From assembly GCF_900218015.1 (NCBI RefSeq), contig NZ_UFQQ01000005.1, positions 186,001-250,000 on the forward strand: a DNA stretch of 64,000 nucleotides, written 5' to 3'. This DNA comes from Rhodopseudomonas pentothenatexigens. Lineage in GTDB: Bacteria; Pseudomonadota; Alphaproteobacteria; Rhizobiales; Xanthobacteraceae. Shown here piece after piece: positions 1-10,238 of this stretch; position 1 is the stretch's first letter; each line of letters starts with the position of its first letter. The translations under genes were made by a program, and so were the position numbers. A model generated the notes under the pieces. It was not told the origin of the DNA. It saw nothing but the letters and a program-made list of their open reading frames with translations, and ran no database searches.

Positions 1-2162
1 GTAACCGCACCGATGCGGCGGTCGATCGCGTCGATCGCCTGCGCGGTGCCGTCGGTGAGCGAATGGGTGAGATGGGTCAGGCGCGAATCGATCGCCTCGA
101 TCGCCTGCACCGCACCGGTCGACAGCGTGGTGGTCAGGGTGGTGATCCGTTCGTCGATCACTCCGGCCGCGTTGGCGGTGCCGCTCGACAGCGTGGTGCT
201 GAGCTGGACGATCCGGGTATCGATCGCTTCGACCGCATGGGCGGCGCCGGTCGACAGCGCCGAGGCGAGCTTCTCGATCCGGCCGTCGATGTTGCCGGTG
301 ACCGCGTCGGTGCGGGTGTCGAGAATGCGTTCCAGCGAATTCAGATGGTTGCCGACGGTGTCGTCGAGCGCCTTCAGACGGTTGTCGATCGCGCCGTCGA
401 GGCTGCCGGTGCGGGTTTCGAACATGGTCTCGAACTGGTGCAGACGATCGTCGAGCCGCGCGGTGATCTCGCCCGAGCTGGTCGCGACCCGCTGGTCGAA
501 GCCGTCGACATAGGTCTTCAGCGTCTCGTTGATGTCCTGGGTGCGCTGGCCCATCCGTTCGACGATCTCGCCGCCGAAGGTCTTCACGGTGCGGTCGAAC
601 TCGGAGATGTGGCGAGTGATCAGCGCGCCGAGCGTGCCGCTGTCGCGCGCGAACTTCTCGGCGAGCTCGCTGCCCTGCTGCTTCACCAGATCGTCGAACG
701 CGCTCATCTGGATGGCGAGCGTGTCGTGGGTGGCCTCGGTCTGGCTGACCACCTTGGCGACCAGCGCGTTGACGGTGACGTCGAGCGCTTCGCTGGCCTT
801 GTCGCCGCTGGTCAGGATCTGATCGGCGAGGCGATGGCCGGCGTCGTCGATCTTGGTGACCAGGTCGCCGCTGCGCAGCTCGAGTTCGAGCAGCAGCGAG
901 TCGCCGGAGTTCTTCAGCGAATCCTGCACCTGCTCGGTGCGCTCCGAAATGCCGTCGATGATGGTCGACGACCGCTGTTCGAAATCGGTGGTGATGCGGT
1001 CGAGCCGCTCGTTCATCATGTCGTGGACGCGATCGGCCAGTTCGACGAACTCGGCGTGGACGTGGCCGGTCTTGAAATTCAGGCTGGTGGTCAGCCGCTC
1101 GCTGGCGTCGAGCACCGCGCGGGTGGTCTCGGAGCTGGCCTCTTCGAGGCGGTCGAGCAGTTCGCCGCCGCGCTCGCCGAGCGCCAGAATCATGTTGTCG
1201 CCGGCGTGGCTGAGCGCGCTGGTGATGTGGGCGCCGCGCTCTTCCAGCGCGCTGGTGATGCTCTTGGCGACCTCGTCGACGCGGCTGGCGATCGCGTCCG
1301 AGATCAGCGCGATGTCGTGGCGGAGGTCGATCTGCACGCCGGAAATCGCGCTGCGGACCTGCTCGGCCTGGCCGACCAGATTGTCACGCTGATGCGCGAT
1401 GTCCTGCAGCAGCGCGCGGATTCGCACTTCGTTGTCCGAATAGGCGCGCTCCAGCGCCGACACTTCGTTGGCGACCAGGGCTTCGAGTTCGCTGGCGCGC
1501 GCGATCGCGCGCTCGACGCCGTCGCCCATCGCGGCGACCTCGCGGCGGATCGCCTGACCGACCGTCACCACCGAATCGCTGGCGGCGATTTCGGGCTCGG
1601 AGAAGCGGATCGCGACCTGCGCCATCGATTGCGCGATCATCCGCAGCTCCTGGCCGCGCCACGCCAGGCTGGCGAGGAAGTAGAACAGCATCACCGGCGC
1701 GAAGAACAGCGCGGCGAGGCCGGCCAGCGCCAGCGTTCCGCCGCTGCCCTGGCCGACCAGCGCCTGCAGGGCGGGCAGGAAGCTGATGGTCAGAATGATG
1801 CCGCCGAACACCCAGACGCCGGCGAAAATCGTCGCGAGAGTGTAGACGTTGCGGGTGGTGCGGCCCTTCTGAAGCGACTGCAGCAACTGGCCGATGGTTT
1901 CGCGGTCGTCGTTGGCGGGGCGACTGGCGAAGCCACGCTCGGCGGCCGGCTCGAAATTCGGCGACGGCGGCGCGATCCGCGGCTCGGCCGTCAGTTCCGG
2001 CAGATCGGGCAGGGGCTCGGTGTCCGAAATTGACGCACTTTCCTTCGGCCCTGCGGCCTGATCCTCACCGGCCGGCGGCGCATCGGGGATGTTCAGGGCT
2101 TCCTGAATCGCCGACAGCGCGACTTCGGTCGGATCTTTGATCTTCTTGGGATTGTTCGCCAT
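1..2162 (-). CDS. Large two-TM coiled-coil membrane protein (partial, C-terminus off window)
   Basis: The frame is open from an ATG at 2162 to the window edge, giving about 720 residues with the C-terminus missing. Residues 1-100 are Pro/Asp/Glu-rich. Two hydrophobic segments at about 106-128 and 142-167 look like transmembrane helices. The rest is a long Ala/Glu/Ser/Thr-rich helix with heptad character and no Cys, ending in the window with 22-residue repeats. Rhizobiales databases often label such proteins kinesin-like or apolipoprotein-like, which is only a coiled-coil resemblance. A short N-terminal tail, two TM helices and a long coiled coil is also the layout of the Caulobacter polarity factor TipN, so a structural or polarity role is possible (inference). 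A CtrA-type box lies upstream. A long antisense frame here is a codon-bias shadow. Confidence 0.75.
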   Translation of the reverse strand, partial: MANNPKKIKDPTEVALSAIQEALNIPDAPPAGEDQAAGPKESASISDTEPLPDLPELTAEPRIAPPSPNFEPAAERGFASRPANDDRETIGQLLQSLQKGRTTRNVYTLATIFAGVWVFGGIILTISFLPALQALVGQGSGGTLALAGLAALFFAPVMLFYFLASLAWRGQELRMIAQSMAQVAIRFSEPEIAASDSVVTVGQAIRREVAAMGDGVERAIARASELEALVANEVSALERAYSDNEVRIRALLQDIAHQRDNLVGQAEQVRSAISGVQIDLRHDIALISDAIASRVDEVAKSITSALEERGAHITSALSHAGDNMILALGERGGELLDRLEEASSETTRAVLDASERLTTSLNFKTGHVHAEFVELADRVHDMMNERLDRITTDFEQRSSTIIDGISERTEQVQDSLKNSGDSLLLELELRSGDLVTKIDDAGHRLADQILTSGDKASEALDVTVNALVAKVVSQTEATHDTLAIQMSAFDDLVKQQGSELAEKFARDSGTLGALITRHISEFDRTVKTFGGEIVERMGQRTQDINETLKTYVDGFDQRVATSSGEITARLDDRLHQFETMFETRTGSLDGAIDNRLKALDDTVGNHLNSLERILDTRTDAVTGNIDGRIEKLASALSTGAAHAVEAIDTRIVQLSTTLSSGTANAAGVIDERITTLTTTLSTGAVQAIEAIDSRLTHLTHSLTDGTAQAIDAIDRRIGAV
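43..306 (-). repeat. Four tandem 66-bp (22-aa) coding repeats
   Basis: Related units begin at 43, 109, 175 and 241, spaced exactly 66 bp. Each encodes a 22-residue amphipathic unit of the type L-S-T-G-x-x-x-A-[IV]-E-A-I-D-x-R-[IL]-x-x-L. The repeats belong to the coiled-coil protein and may continue beyond the window edge. Confidence 0.75.
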
Positions 2163-2334
2163 CTTGAATTACGCCCTTGTTACGCATCCGGGGACGTCGG
2201 TTCAGTGGAGACCGCAGACAGGCCCCTCGGTGCTCCCCCAGCACGGCGAAGTTGAACCCCATTCCCACCGCGCTTTTGTCCGCCACTTCATCAAACATCC
2301 TATTGGCTGGATCGCGCGAAAGGAATGGTTCGGA

Positions 2335-2349
2335 TTAAGACTTTCTTAA
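2335..2349. promoter_or_regulatory. CtrA-type box TTAA-N7-TTAA
   Basis: TTAA at 2335-2338 and TTAA at 2346-2349 are separated by exactly 7 nt, matching the CtrA full site. Further TTAAC-type half sites follow at about 2356, 2436 and 2497. The 2163-2566 gap between the divergent coiled-coil and Hpt genes holds no gene I can support, so it is probably a shared, cell-cycle-controlled promoter region. Confidence 0.6.
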
Positions 2350-2566
2350 TCATCGTTAACGGCATCCGGGGCTAAGCCCTTTGGAGAACGGAAAAATCCT
2401 ACCGGGCCGGGCGGTAACGGTGGCATTTTAGCGACTTAACCGCGGCAACTCGGCGGCATTGTCCCGGAATGGTGCTTTGGCACCGGCAAGGAAGCGTTAA
2501 CCAGACTTGTGGTTGGCTCCGGAGCCCGGATTGCCGAGATGTGGAAAACCGCGATCCTGTGCCGAG

Positions 2567-2962
2567 GTGAACGTGCCGCTACAGGTCGACCGGATCGAAT
2601 GGATGCCATCGCCGCCGCTGGTTCCGGATCTCGAGCCGATCGACGACGCGCACCTCCGGAAGATGACACTGGGCGACGTCGCGCTCGAGCATGAAGTGCT
2701 GCTGCTGTTCACCGCCCAGGCCGCCAGCCTGATGGCGTTGCTTGCATCGTGGCCCGCCGATGCCGCCGCGCTCGCCCATACGTTGAAAGGCTCGGCCCGG
2801 TCGATCGGCGCGTTTGCCGTGGCGGATGCCGCCGCCGGCCTCGAAGACGCGCTGCGCCGCGGCGAGGATGCGGCGGAACCGCTTGCGGTGCTGGAAGCGG
2901 CGGTGGACCACGTCCGCATCGCGATCGACGACCGCGTCAAGCCGTCCCGCCCCCGCTTTTGA
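2567..2962 (+). CDS. Hpt-domain phosphotransfer protein
   Basis: This is a single-domain histidine phosphotransfer protein of about 131 aa. The phosphoacceptor motif H-T-L-K-G-S-A-R-S-I-G-A sits mid-protein within an all-helical, Ala/Leu-rich four-helix-bundle profile. Such proteins relay phosphate between hybrid kinases and response regulators in the cytoplasm. No kinase lies next to it; a hybrid kinase lies about 19 kb away. The start is uncertain: GTG 2567 is chosen, but GTG 2573, ATG 2603 or a TTG at 2507 are possible, and none has a strong Shine-Dalgarno. A CtrA box and several TTAAC half sites lie upstream. Confidence 0.72.
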   Translation: MNVPLQVDRIEWMPSPPLVPDLEPIDDAHLRKMTLGDVALEHEVLLLFTAQAASLMALLASWPADAAALAHTLKGSARSIGAFAVADAAAGLEDALRRGEDAAEPLAVLEAAVDHVRIAIDDRVKPSRPRF

Positions 2963-3058
2963 AAGGCGCCACGGCTGGCGGAACGTCGGCCGAGACGCTA
3001 TAGGACTGGCGCGTCAGCCCATAATTCATAAAACGAGCAAAGCGTCCGACGAGCAATC

Positions 3059-3379
3059 ATGGCCAAGATTCACTTCGTTGATCACACCGGTGAAACCCGC
3101 ACTGTCGAAGTCGAGGAGGGCGCCACGGTGATGGAAGCGGCGATCCGCAACGCCATTCCCGGCGTCGAGGCGGAATGCGGCGGCGCCTGCGCCTGCGCGA
3201 CCTGCCACGTCTATGTCGACGAAGCCTGGCGCGAGAAGGTCGGCAGCCCGTCGCCGATGGAAGAGGACATGCTCGACTTCGGCTACGACGTGCGCCCGAA
3301 TTCGCGGCTGTCGTGCCAGATCAAGGTCTCGAGTGAACTCGACGGGCTGGTTGTGACCACGCCCGAGCGCCAAGCCTGA
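3059..3379 (+). CDS. [2Fe-2S] ferredoxin, adrenodoxin/putidaredoxin type
   Basis: A 106-aa soluble electron carrier. The cluster ligands C40-x5-C46-x2-C49 and C86 fit the vertebrate/ISC-type ferredoxin signature, and an extra Cys lies at 44. Proteins of this type pass electrons from an FAD-dependent ferredoxin reductase to P450s or to Fe-S assembly. The thioredoxin-reductase-like ferredoxin reductase at 4123 is a plausible electron donor, separated only by a thioesterase gene on the other strand. The arrangement resembles the R. palustris palustrisredoxin B / RpFNR locus (from memory, not searched). The gene ends just before a hairpin. Confidence 0.93.
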   Translation: MAKIHFVDHTGETRTVEVEEGATVMEAAIRNAIPGVEAECGGACACATCHVYVDEAWREKVGSPSPMEEDMLDFGYDVRPNSRLSCQIKVSSELDGLVVTTPERQA

Positions 3380-3409
3380 GAGCTCAGGCGTTCTCATCCA
3401 GCGAGCGGC

Positions 3410-3433
3410 CGTTGCACGGAGTATCGTGCAACG
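3410..3433. terminator. Perfect 9-bp stem-loop between convergent genes
   Basis: CGTTGCACG (3410-3418) and CGTGCAACG (3425-3433) form a perfect stem around a 6-nt loop, in the gap between the convergent ferredoxin and thioesterase genes. There is no clear T-tract on either side. It could be a bidirectional terminator or an mRNA 3'-end stabiliser. Confidence 0.45.
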
Positions 3434-3506
3434 CCGCATCTACTGCGGTCGCCATCTCCGGATGACCCTGCCGGCGCGCGTCGCGGCCGGACGAAAGACG
3501 CCTCGA

Positions 3507-3962
3507 TCAATCGTGCTCGACGCCGCGGCGCCACCACGGCGCCAGATTGGCAATGATCTGTTCGGTCAGCGGCGCCGGCTTCCGGCTGGTCTCGTCGACC
3601 AGCACGGTGACGGCGCGCGCCGAGGCGACGCAGACGCCTTCAGAGAACACCACCTGATCGAAATGCGTCGAGGTGCGCCCCAGTTTGACCAGGCCGAGCC
3701 CGAGCTCGATCTTGCCCGGCCAGTGCAGTTCGCTGCGGAAATGAATGTCGAGCCGTACCAGAACCCAGGATAGTCCGGGCGGGATCAGTCCGTGGTTCGG
3801 GTCCTTCATCAGCGTGACCCGGCCGGTCTCGAAATAACTGGCGTAAACCGCGTTGTTGACGTGGTTATTTGGATCGAGGTCGGCGAAGCGGACGTTGTCC
3901 GCAAGGCGGAACGGGAAATCGGCGAGCTGCGGCAGCGCGTGGTCACGGGATCGTGCGGTCAA
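3507..3962 (-). CDS. 4HBT-type hotdog acyl-CoA thioesterase
   Basis: A hotdog-fold thioesterase of about 151 aa that hydrolyses acyl-CoA (or acyl-ACP) thioesters; the substrate is not predictable. The active-site motif F-A-D-L-D-P-N-N-H-V-N-N near residues 26-37 contains the catalytic Asp (D30) of the 4HBT/YbgC family. The start is set at TTG 3962 because GGAG lies 8 nt upstream (3971-3974). An in-frame start at 4025 would add 21 poorly conserved-looking residues. It is divergent from the ferredoxin reductase gene. Confidence 0.82.
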   Translation of the reverse strand: MTARSRDHALPQLADFPFRLADNVRFADLDPNNHVNNAVYASYFETGRVTLMKDPNHGLIPPGLSWVLVRLDIHFRSELHWPGKIELGLGLVKLGRTSTHFDQVVFSEGVCVASARAVTVLVDETSRKPAPLTEQIIANLAPWWRRGVEHD

Positions 3963-4065
3963 GGGCCATTCTCCGGGCTTTTTAGAACCATTGAACGCAA
4001 AACTTGCGCTAGAACAAGCTACCAATAGACTTTTATGGCTTTTCTCCCCCGCCGCGCTTGGTTAG

Positions 4066-5151
<1,086 letters not shown>

Positions 5152-5184
5152 TCGCGCCGCACGCGTATCACCGCGGATTTAGGG

Positions 5185-5215
5185 AGGCGCGCCGCAGGGG
5201 GCGCCTTCTTTCTTT
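5185..5215 (+). terminator. Rho-independent terminator after the ferredoxin reductase
   Basis: AGGCGC (5185-5190) pairs with GCGCCT (5201-5206) around a 10-nt loop, followed by a T-rich TCTTTCTTT tract. It lies 34 nt after the reductase stop codon. Confidence 0.75.
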
Positions 5216-5229
5216 GCGGGGGTGAACTG

Positions 5230-6240
5230 TTACTTGGGGGCAGTCGCGACAGCGGCGCGCTGATCGTCGAGCACGTCGGCCAGCGTTTGCTCGAACGGGA
5301 TCTTCGGCTGCCAGTCGAGCACGGACCGGGCCCGGCCGGCATCACCGACGATGACGTCCGAAGCGTCGCTGCGGCCGCGGCTCGGATCGTTCTGCACCTC
5401 GATCGGCACGCGCGCCATCGACAGCAACTGCTGCAGCATGTCGCCGATCCTGCGCGGCAGGCCGGACGCGACGTTGAGGATCAGCCCGGCTTCGAGGCTG
5501 TCGCTGCGCGCGATCACCTCAACATAGGCGGCAGCGACGTCGCGGACGTCGAGAAAGTCGCGCTGACCGTCGAGGTTGCCGACCTGCATCTGCGGCGGCA
5601 TGAGCCCGGCTTCGATCCGGGCGATCTGGCGCGCGAACGCCGGGACGACGAACGCCTCGGTCTGGCCGGGCCCGGTGTGATTGAACGGCCGCATCCGGAT
5701 GCAGCGCAAACCTCTGGCGATCAGTACTCCGAGGGCGAGGTCGGCTGCCGCTTTCGAGGCACCGTATTCGTCGGTCGGGGCCAGCACGGCGTCTTCGGCA
5801 GTCGGCCGGATCGGCGGACGGTTCTTGCCATAGGCGAGGCCGGAGCCGATGTGCACGAGCACGCAGTCGGGCGCGGCCTGCAGGATCGCGCGCCCGATAT
5901 TGCGGGGGCCGTCGAGATGCACCCGCCAGCTCGCCGACGGATCGGCGTTGGCCGCCGACGGTGCGGCCAGCGCCGCAAGGTTGACGACATGGGTCGGCTG
6001 AAGTTCGGCGATAATGCCGGAGACCGCAGCGGCGTCGGTGACATCGAGAGCGACCACCTCGCCGAGGACCGGATCGCTCCCGGCATGGAGTGCGGTCGGG
6101 ATCAGCTTGGCCTCCTCACCGACTCTGCGGCGGATCGCGGCAGCGAGGTGGAGCCCGACGAAGCCGACCGCCCCGGTCATCAGGATGCGCAAGGGCGCCT
6201 GCTGTCGGGTGACGCCGGTAATGAAAGCCGTCTCGCTCAT
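5230..6240 (-). CDS. NAD-dependent sugar epimerase/reductase (extended SDR, Rmd-like)
   Basis: A 336-aa extended short-chain dehydrogenase. The Rossmann G-x2-G-x2-G motif (G23, G26, G29) and catalytic Y159-x3-K163 are intact. The P-T-D-E-Y-G-A-S-K context and size resemble GDP-4-keto-6-deoxymannose reductases (Rmd), which make GDP-rhamnose-type sugars; other NDP-sugar epimerases cannot be excluded. It is followed on the same strand by no other gene and preceded by a GT2 glycosyltransferase at 7375, so it probably provides a nucleotide sugar for surface polysaccharide. Confidence 0.8.
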   Translation of the reverse strand: MSETAFITGVTRQQAPLRILMTGAVGFVGLHLAAAIRRRVGEEAKLIPTALHAGSDPVLGEVVALDVTDAAAVSGIIAELQPTHVVNLAALAAPSAANADPSASWRVHLDGPRNIGRAILQAAPDCVLVHIGSGLAYGKNRPPIRPTAEDAVLAPTDEYGASKAAADLALGVLIARGLRCIRMRPFNHTGPGQTEAFVVPAFARQIARIEAGLMPPQMQVGNLDGQRDFLDVRDVAAAYVEVIARSDSLEAGLILNVASGLPRRIGDMLQQLLSMARVPIEVQNDPSRGRSDASDVIVGDAGRARSVLDWQPKIPFEQTLADVLDDQRAAVATAPK

Positions 6241-6325
6241 GGTCTACTGGACTGATTCCGGTGGTTGAGTGGGCCGAGCTTGGGAGCACGCCGAACGGCG
6301 CAGTGATACGCGGGCGCTCGCTGCT

Positions 6326-7375
6326 TTATCTGTTTCGAAGCTGCCATGCCGCCTTTATGGTTTTCAATGGATCGAGTCTCAATAGCGTCAGGATCATCGG
6401 CCATCGCGCGCCGCCGAGCGCTTCGCGATCTTTCAGCAGCAGGTTGAGCAGCGCGGCTCGGGCGAATTTGCGCTCGCCTGCGGTTAGGGTCGCGAACTGC
6501 GAGGTGATGGCATCGAGATCGATGGCCGAGGCGGGGATCGACGCCGCAACAGCCGGATCGGCGAACTCCAGCATTCTGAACAGCCTTGAGCTGTCCCGCT
6601 CGAACGAGCCGGGCGTGGCGTTGTGCCAATCGGGCGGGGCGGAGAGTGCGGTCGAGGGATCGGGCCGGCCGGCGTGCCGTTCCGCCGCGGCGAGTTTGGC
6701 GAGCCGGGCGGAGTAGATCTGCCGCAATTGCCGGGTGCGGGTGACGCTGCCGCCGTGCTCGCGATAGCGGATCAAAAGCTCCGGCAGAATCGCGATTTCG
6801 CCGACGTCCGCGAGCCGCAGCCAGAAATCGTAGTCTTCGCCGGCTTCGAACGCGGCGTGATAGCCGCCGACCCGGTGCGCGGCCTCGGCGCGGAACATCA
6901 CGGTCGGATGGATGAACGGGCTTTTCTTCATCAGTGTCGCCCGCAAATTCTTCGGGCTCGGCCGCATCTCTCGCCCCTTGGGCCGGCCCTGCTCGTCGAT
7001 GATCGTTGCCCAGCCGCCGAGCAGCACGACACCAGGATGGGCCGCCATGTGGTCGACCTGCCGCGCCAGCCGGTCGGGCAGGGCGACATCGTCGGCGTCG
7101 AGCCGGGCGATCAGCGGCGCGCGAGCCGCCGCAAGGCCGCGATTGAGCGCGGCCACCAGCCCATCACGTTGCTGCTGCAGAACGACGATCCGCGGATCGG
7201 CAGCGGCGGCCGCCACCAGGATGTCGGGGGTGGCGTCGGTGGAACCGTCGTCGATCACCACCAGTTCGAACGCCGCAAGCGTCTGGTCCCGCACGCTCCG
7301 GATCGCTTCGGCGACCCAGCGCTCGCCGTCCCGAACCGGCATGATCACCGAGACTTTCGGCTGTTCCGGCGACAC
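6326..7375 (-). CDS. Family 2 glycosyltransferase
   Basis: A GT-A fold glycosyltransferase of about 349 aa. It begins V-S-V-I-M-P-V-R-D-G, followed by V-I-D-D-G-S-T-D and L-D-A-D-D, the nucleotide-sugar and metal-binding motifs. The acceptor-side G-E-D-Y-D-F-W-L-R-L motif contains the catalytic-base region. No membrane helices are apparent, so it acts at the cytoplasmic face. GTG 7375 is chosen because GAGGA lies 5-6 nt upstream; the longer frame to 7741 would overlap the divergent glycosyltransferase gene. The 167-bp gap to that gene is probably a shared promoter. Confidence 0.85.
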   Translation of the reverse strand: MSPEQPKVSVIMPVRDGERWVAEAIRSVRDQTLAAFELVVIDDGSTDATPDILVAAAAADPRIVVLQQQRDGLVAALNRGLAAARAPLIARLDADDVALPDRLARQVDHMAAHPGVVLLGGWATIIDEQGRPKGREMRPSPKNLRATLMKKSPFIHPTVMFRAEAAHRVGGYHAAFEAGEDYDFWLRLADVGEIAILPELLIRYREHGGSVTRTRQLRQIYSARLAKLAAAERHAGRPDPSTALSAPPDWHNATPGSFERDSSRLFRMLEFADPAVAASIPASAIDLDAITSQFATLTAGERKFARAALLNLLLKDREALGGARWPMILTLLRLDPLKTIKAAWQLRNR

Positions 7376-7542
7376 GCCATCCTCATCGCTGTGCCGGCCC
7401 TGAGGGGCGGCGGAGGAACTTAGACTGCGCGGACGCCGGCAATGCAAGTGGGGCGGCATTGACGTTGCGGAGCCCGACCCGCTAGACCCGCCTCCCAGCG
7501 CTGGCCTGAAGGGCTGGATTTTCACCAACGACGGACAGCACC

Positions 7543-8871
7543 GTGGATCAGATCGCCGACCGGCACGATCAGCCCTGGCTGTGGATGGACGTCTCGACCA
7601 GCGCGCGGGCGCGCTCCGGCCAGATGAACGGTACGCTGCGTGTTGAACAAAGTTACATCCGCGCACTGTCGGCCGAGATGGCGCCTGCGTTGCGGTTCTG
7701 TCGCTACGATCCGCTGCGGTGCGACTACGTGGCGGTGGCAACTCCCCCCGACCTCAGCGGCAAGCCGATCGCGGACAAACCGAAGACCAAGTCGAGCGGC
7801 GGCATCGCTGCGACGCTGAAACCGATCGGCAAGTCGGTCGAACGCGCCGTCAAGACCGCGGTCCGGGGGGCGACCGCATCGCTGTTGAGGAAGACGAGCC
7901 AGGCCGAACCGTTGCCGAAACTGGGCGATGACGATCTCGGCGAGGTCCTGTTTCTCGCCGGTGAAAACTGGTCGCGGGTCGACTTCTCAACCATCGCGCG
8001 GATGCGCCGCGAGCGCGGTACCAAGGTCGCGGCGCTGTGCCAGGACTTCATCCCGGTGGTGGCGCCGCAATTCTTCGCCGGTGGCGATTTCGTCGCCAAG
8101 TTCGATGCCTATGCGCAGTTCCTGATCAAAGAGGCCGATCTGGTCGTGTCGATTTCGGAGGCGACCAAGCGCGATATTCTAGGTTACGCGCAGCGCCACG
8201 GCGGGATGCAAGGTGCGGTCGAGATCGTGCATCTTGGGGCCGATATCGCGACGCCGCAGGCGGTGCGGCGACCTGCGGCGCTGACCGATGCGCAGGCCGC
8301 GCGATTCGTGATCAGTGTTTCGACCATTCAGTCGCGCAAGAATTTCGATCTGTTGTATCACCTCTGGCATCGGCTGACCGAACAGAACACTCCAGACCTG
8401 CCGACGCTTGTCATCATTGGCCAGCCCGGCTTCGGGAGTTCCGACCTGCTGTGGCAGATCGCCAATGATCCGGTCACCGCGGGTTCGATCGTTCATCTGC
8501 CGCGCGCGGGCGACGACGAACTGGCGTGGCTGTATCAGCACTGCCTGTTCACACTCTACCCTTCGTTCTACGAGGGATGGGGATTACCCGTGTCGGAAAG
8601 CCTCGCATTCGGGAAGTACTGCCTTGCTTCGAACGCCTCGTCACTTCCTGAGGCTGGCGCCGGCCTGGCGCACCACCTCGATCCGCTCGATTTCGCCGCC
8701 TGGCGCGACGCGGTACTTGACCTGATCGTCGCGCCTGATCAACTTGACCGTCACGAAGCTGCGATCCGCGCCGTGTATCGCCCCGTCACCTGGGTTGAAT
8801 CGGCCAAGCGGCTCGCTGAAGTTCTGCGCGGATTGGCGGTAACTCCGACCACCGCCCGACGGGCCGGATAG
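7543..8871 (+). CDS. Family 4 (GT-B) glycosyltransferase
   Basis: A 442-aa GT-B glycosyltransferase of the group 1/GT4 type. The C-terminal half has V-S-T-I-Q-S-R-K-N, then P-S-F-Y-E-G-W-G-L-P-V-S-E, the E-x7-E nucleotide-sugar-binding motif of GT4. The N-terminal third is unusual, with a basic linker around residues 75-115. It is followed 7 nt later by an O-antigen ligase/polymerase-like gene, so both likely act in surface polysaccharide assembly. The start is GTG 7543. Confidence 0.82.
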   Translation: MDQIADRHDQPWLWMDVSTSARARSGQMNGTLRVEQSYIRALSAEMAPALRFCRYDPLRCDYVAVATPPDLSGKPIADKPKTKSSGGIAATLKPIGKSVERAVKTAVRGATASLLRKTSQAEPLPKLGDDDLGEVLFLAGENWSRVDFSTIARMRRERGTKVAALCQDFIPVVAPQFFAGGDFVAKFDAYAQFLIKEADLVVSISEATKRDILGYAQRHGGMQGAVEIVHLGADIATPQAVRRPAALTDAQAARFVISVSTIQSRKNFDLLYHLWHRLTEQNTPDLPTLVIIGQPGFGSSDLLWQIANDPVTAGSIVHLPRAGDDELAWLYQHCLFTLYPSFYEGWGLPVSESLAFGKYCLASNASSLPEAGAGLAHHLDPLDFAAWRDAVLDLIVAPDQLDRHEAAIRAVYRPVTWVESAKRLAEVLRGLAVTPTTARRAG

Positions 8872-8878
8872 AGGTTAA

Positions 8879-10120
8879 ATGGTTTCTGTCGTCACCCGCG
8901 CTTCGCCGTCGAAATCGCTGTTCGATCGCAGTCAAGCCTGGCTGTCGGACGTCAAGGCACCCGAACGACTGTTCGTGCTGGTGATGTGCCTGATGTATGC
9001 GATGCACAACATCTGGCTGTCGCGGACCATCCTCTGGTTCCTGGTGTTGCCGACGCTGCTGATCACCGCCATGCCTCCGCGCAATCTGCTGCCGATCGTC
9101 AAGTCCAGCGTATTCGTCGCGACGGCGGGGTTTCTCGGGGTGATCATCGTCACTTCGCTGCTCGGTGACGGCGTGACGGGGGCGCTGCTCTGGAAGAACA
9201 TCCGCTACGTCGCCGCGGTCCTGGCGTTCGTCGTCATCGTGGCTCACCTTGTCAGTCGGGACGGCGATTTTCTGCGGCTGTTGTTTCTGTGGCTGGCGCC
9301 GGTGGCCGCCTGTGCGGCGATCCGCGACATCGGTGCGTTCAGCCACTGGTCGCTGACCGAGATGCTGTCGGTGCGCTTGCAGGGCACCAAGGGTTTGAGC
9401 CTCTACTACAATTCCAACGTCGTCGGCCTGATCTACGCGATGCCGTGCATCGGCGCCGTTGCAATCATGGCGACGCGGCGCCTGCGGCACTGGGAGTTCG
9501 CGCTGCTCTTCGTGTCGGCGCTGGTCCTGTTGGCTACGGTGCTGCTCTCCGGCAGTCGCGGCTCGCTGATGGCGGCGCTGGGCGGGATCGGCGTCTCGGT
9601 GCTGTTGGCAGCGAATTGGCGGATTGCCGCAGCGGTGGGGGCACTCGTTTCGATCGCCGCACTGGCGGCGCTGCTGACGCCGCTCGCAGGTGAATTGGTG
9701 CAGCGGCGGGACAGCCTGCGGTTCGAACTATGGCCGGTGTATCTGCACATGGTCGCGCTGAAGCCCTGGCTGGGCTACGGCTTGGCATTCGACCCGAAAG
9801 TCACCCTGCCGAGCGGCACTGAGGTGATGAACGGCCACAACATCTTCATGTGTGCTGCGGTCCGTGGCGGCGTGTTTGCTGCGTTGGCGCTTGCCGGCGT
9901 CGTGCTGGCGGCATTGGCCAGCGGCTGGCGGGCGTTTCGTCGCTCGGGCGAGGTGGTGGGGATGGGATTGCTCGCGGCCTGCCTGGCAGCCACCGCTGTC
10001 GACTACGAAATCGTTCCGAGTGACCTCGGCTATCTGTACATTCTGTTCTGGTTGCCGGTCGCGATCTGTCTCGGTGTCGCCCTGTCGGCTGCGAGACGAG
10101 TTCCGGCATCCCGCGGCTGA
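8879..10120 (+). CDS. O-antigen ligase/polymerase-like membrane protein (Wzy_C family)
   Basis: A 413-aa polytopic inner-membrane protein with roughly 10-12 hydrophobic segments. The family signature is recognisable as L-S-G-S-R-G-S in the middle and a large periplasmic-loop region containing W-P-V-Y-L-H-M followed by L-G-Y-G. Members either ligate O-antigen to lipid A-core (WaaL) or polymerise repeat units (Wzy); the two cannot be separated from sequence alone. It lies 7 nt after the GT4 gene and is probably cotranscribed with it. Confidence 0.78.
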   Translation: MVSVVTRASPSKSLFDRSQAWLSDVKAPERLFVLVMCLMYAMHNIWLSRTILWFLVLPTLLITAMPPRNLLPIVKSSVFVATAGFLGVIIVTSLLGDGVTGALLWKNIRYVAAVLAFVVIVAHLVSRDGDFLRLLFLWLAPVAACAAIRDIGAFSHWSLTEMLSVRLQGTKGLSLYYNSNVVGLIYAMPCIGAVAIMATRRLRHWEFALLFVSALVLLATVLLSGSRGSLMAALGGIGVSVLLAANWRIAAAVGALVSIAALAALLTPLAGELVQRRDSLRFELWPVYLHMVALKPWLGYGLAFDPKVTLPSGTEVMNGHNIFMCAAVRGGVFAALALAGVVLAALASGWRAFRRSGEVVGMGLLAACLAATAVDYEIVPSDLGYLYILFWLPVAICLGVALSAARRVPASRG

Positions 10121-10238
10121 CGCCGGCTCTCGACATCGCCGCGTCATGAAATCGGTCCTGATCCGCCTCGCTCTGCTCACTGGATTGCCGGATCGATCCG
10201 CCATATTGTCGTCTCATCGCGGTGTTTCAGGTGTTGCT

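Noticed and set aside
63-2033. 656-aa plus-strand open frame
   Set aside because: Antisense to the coiled-coil gene; composition (Arg/Asp/Gly/Val-rich, no domains) is that of a high-GC shadow frame.
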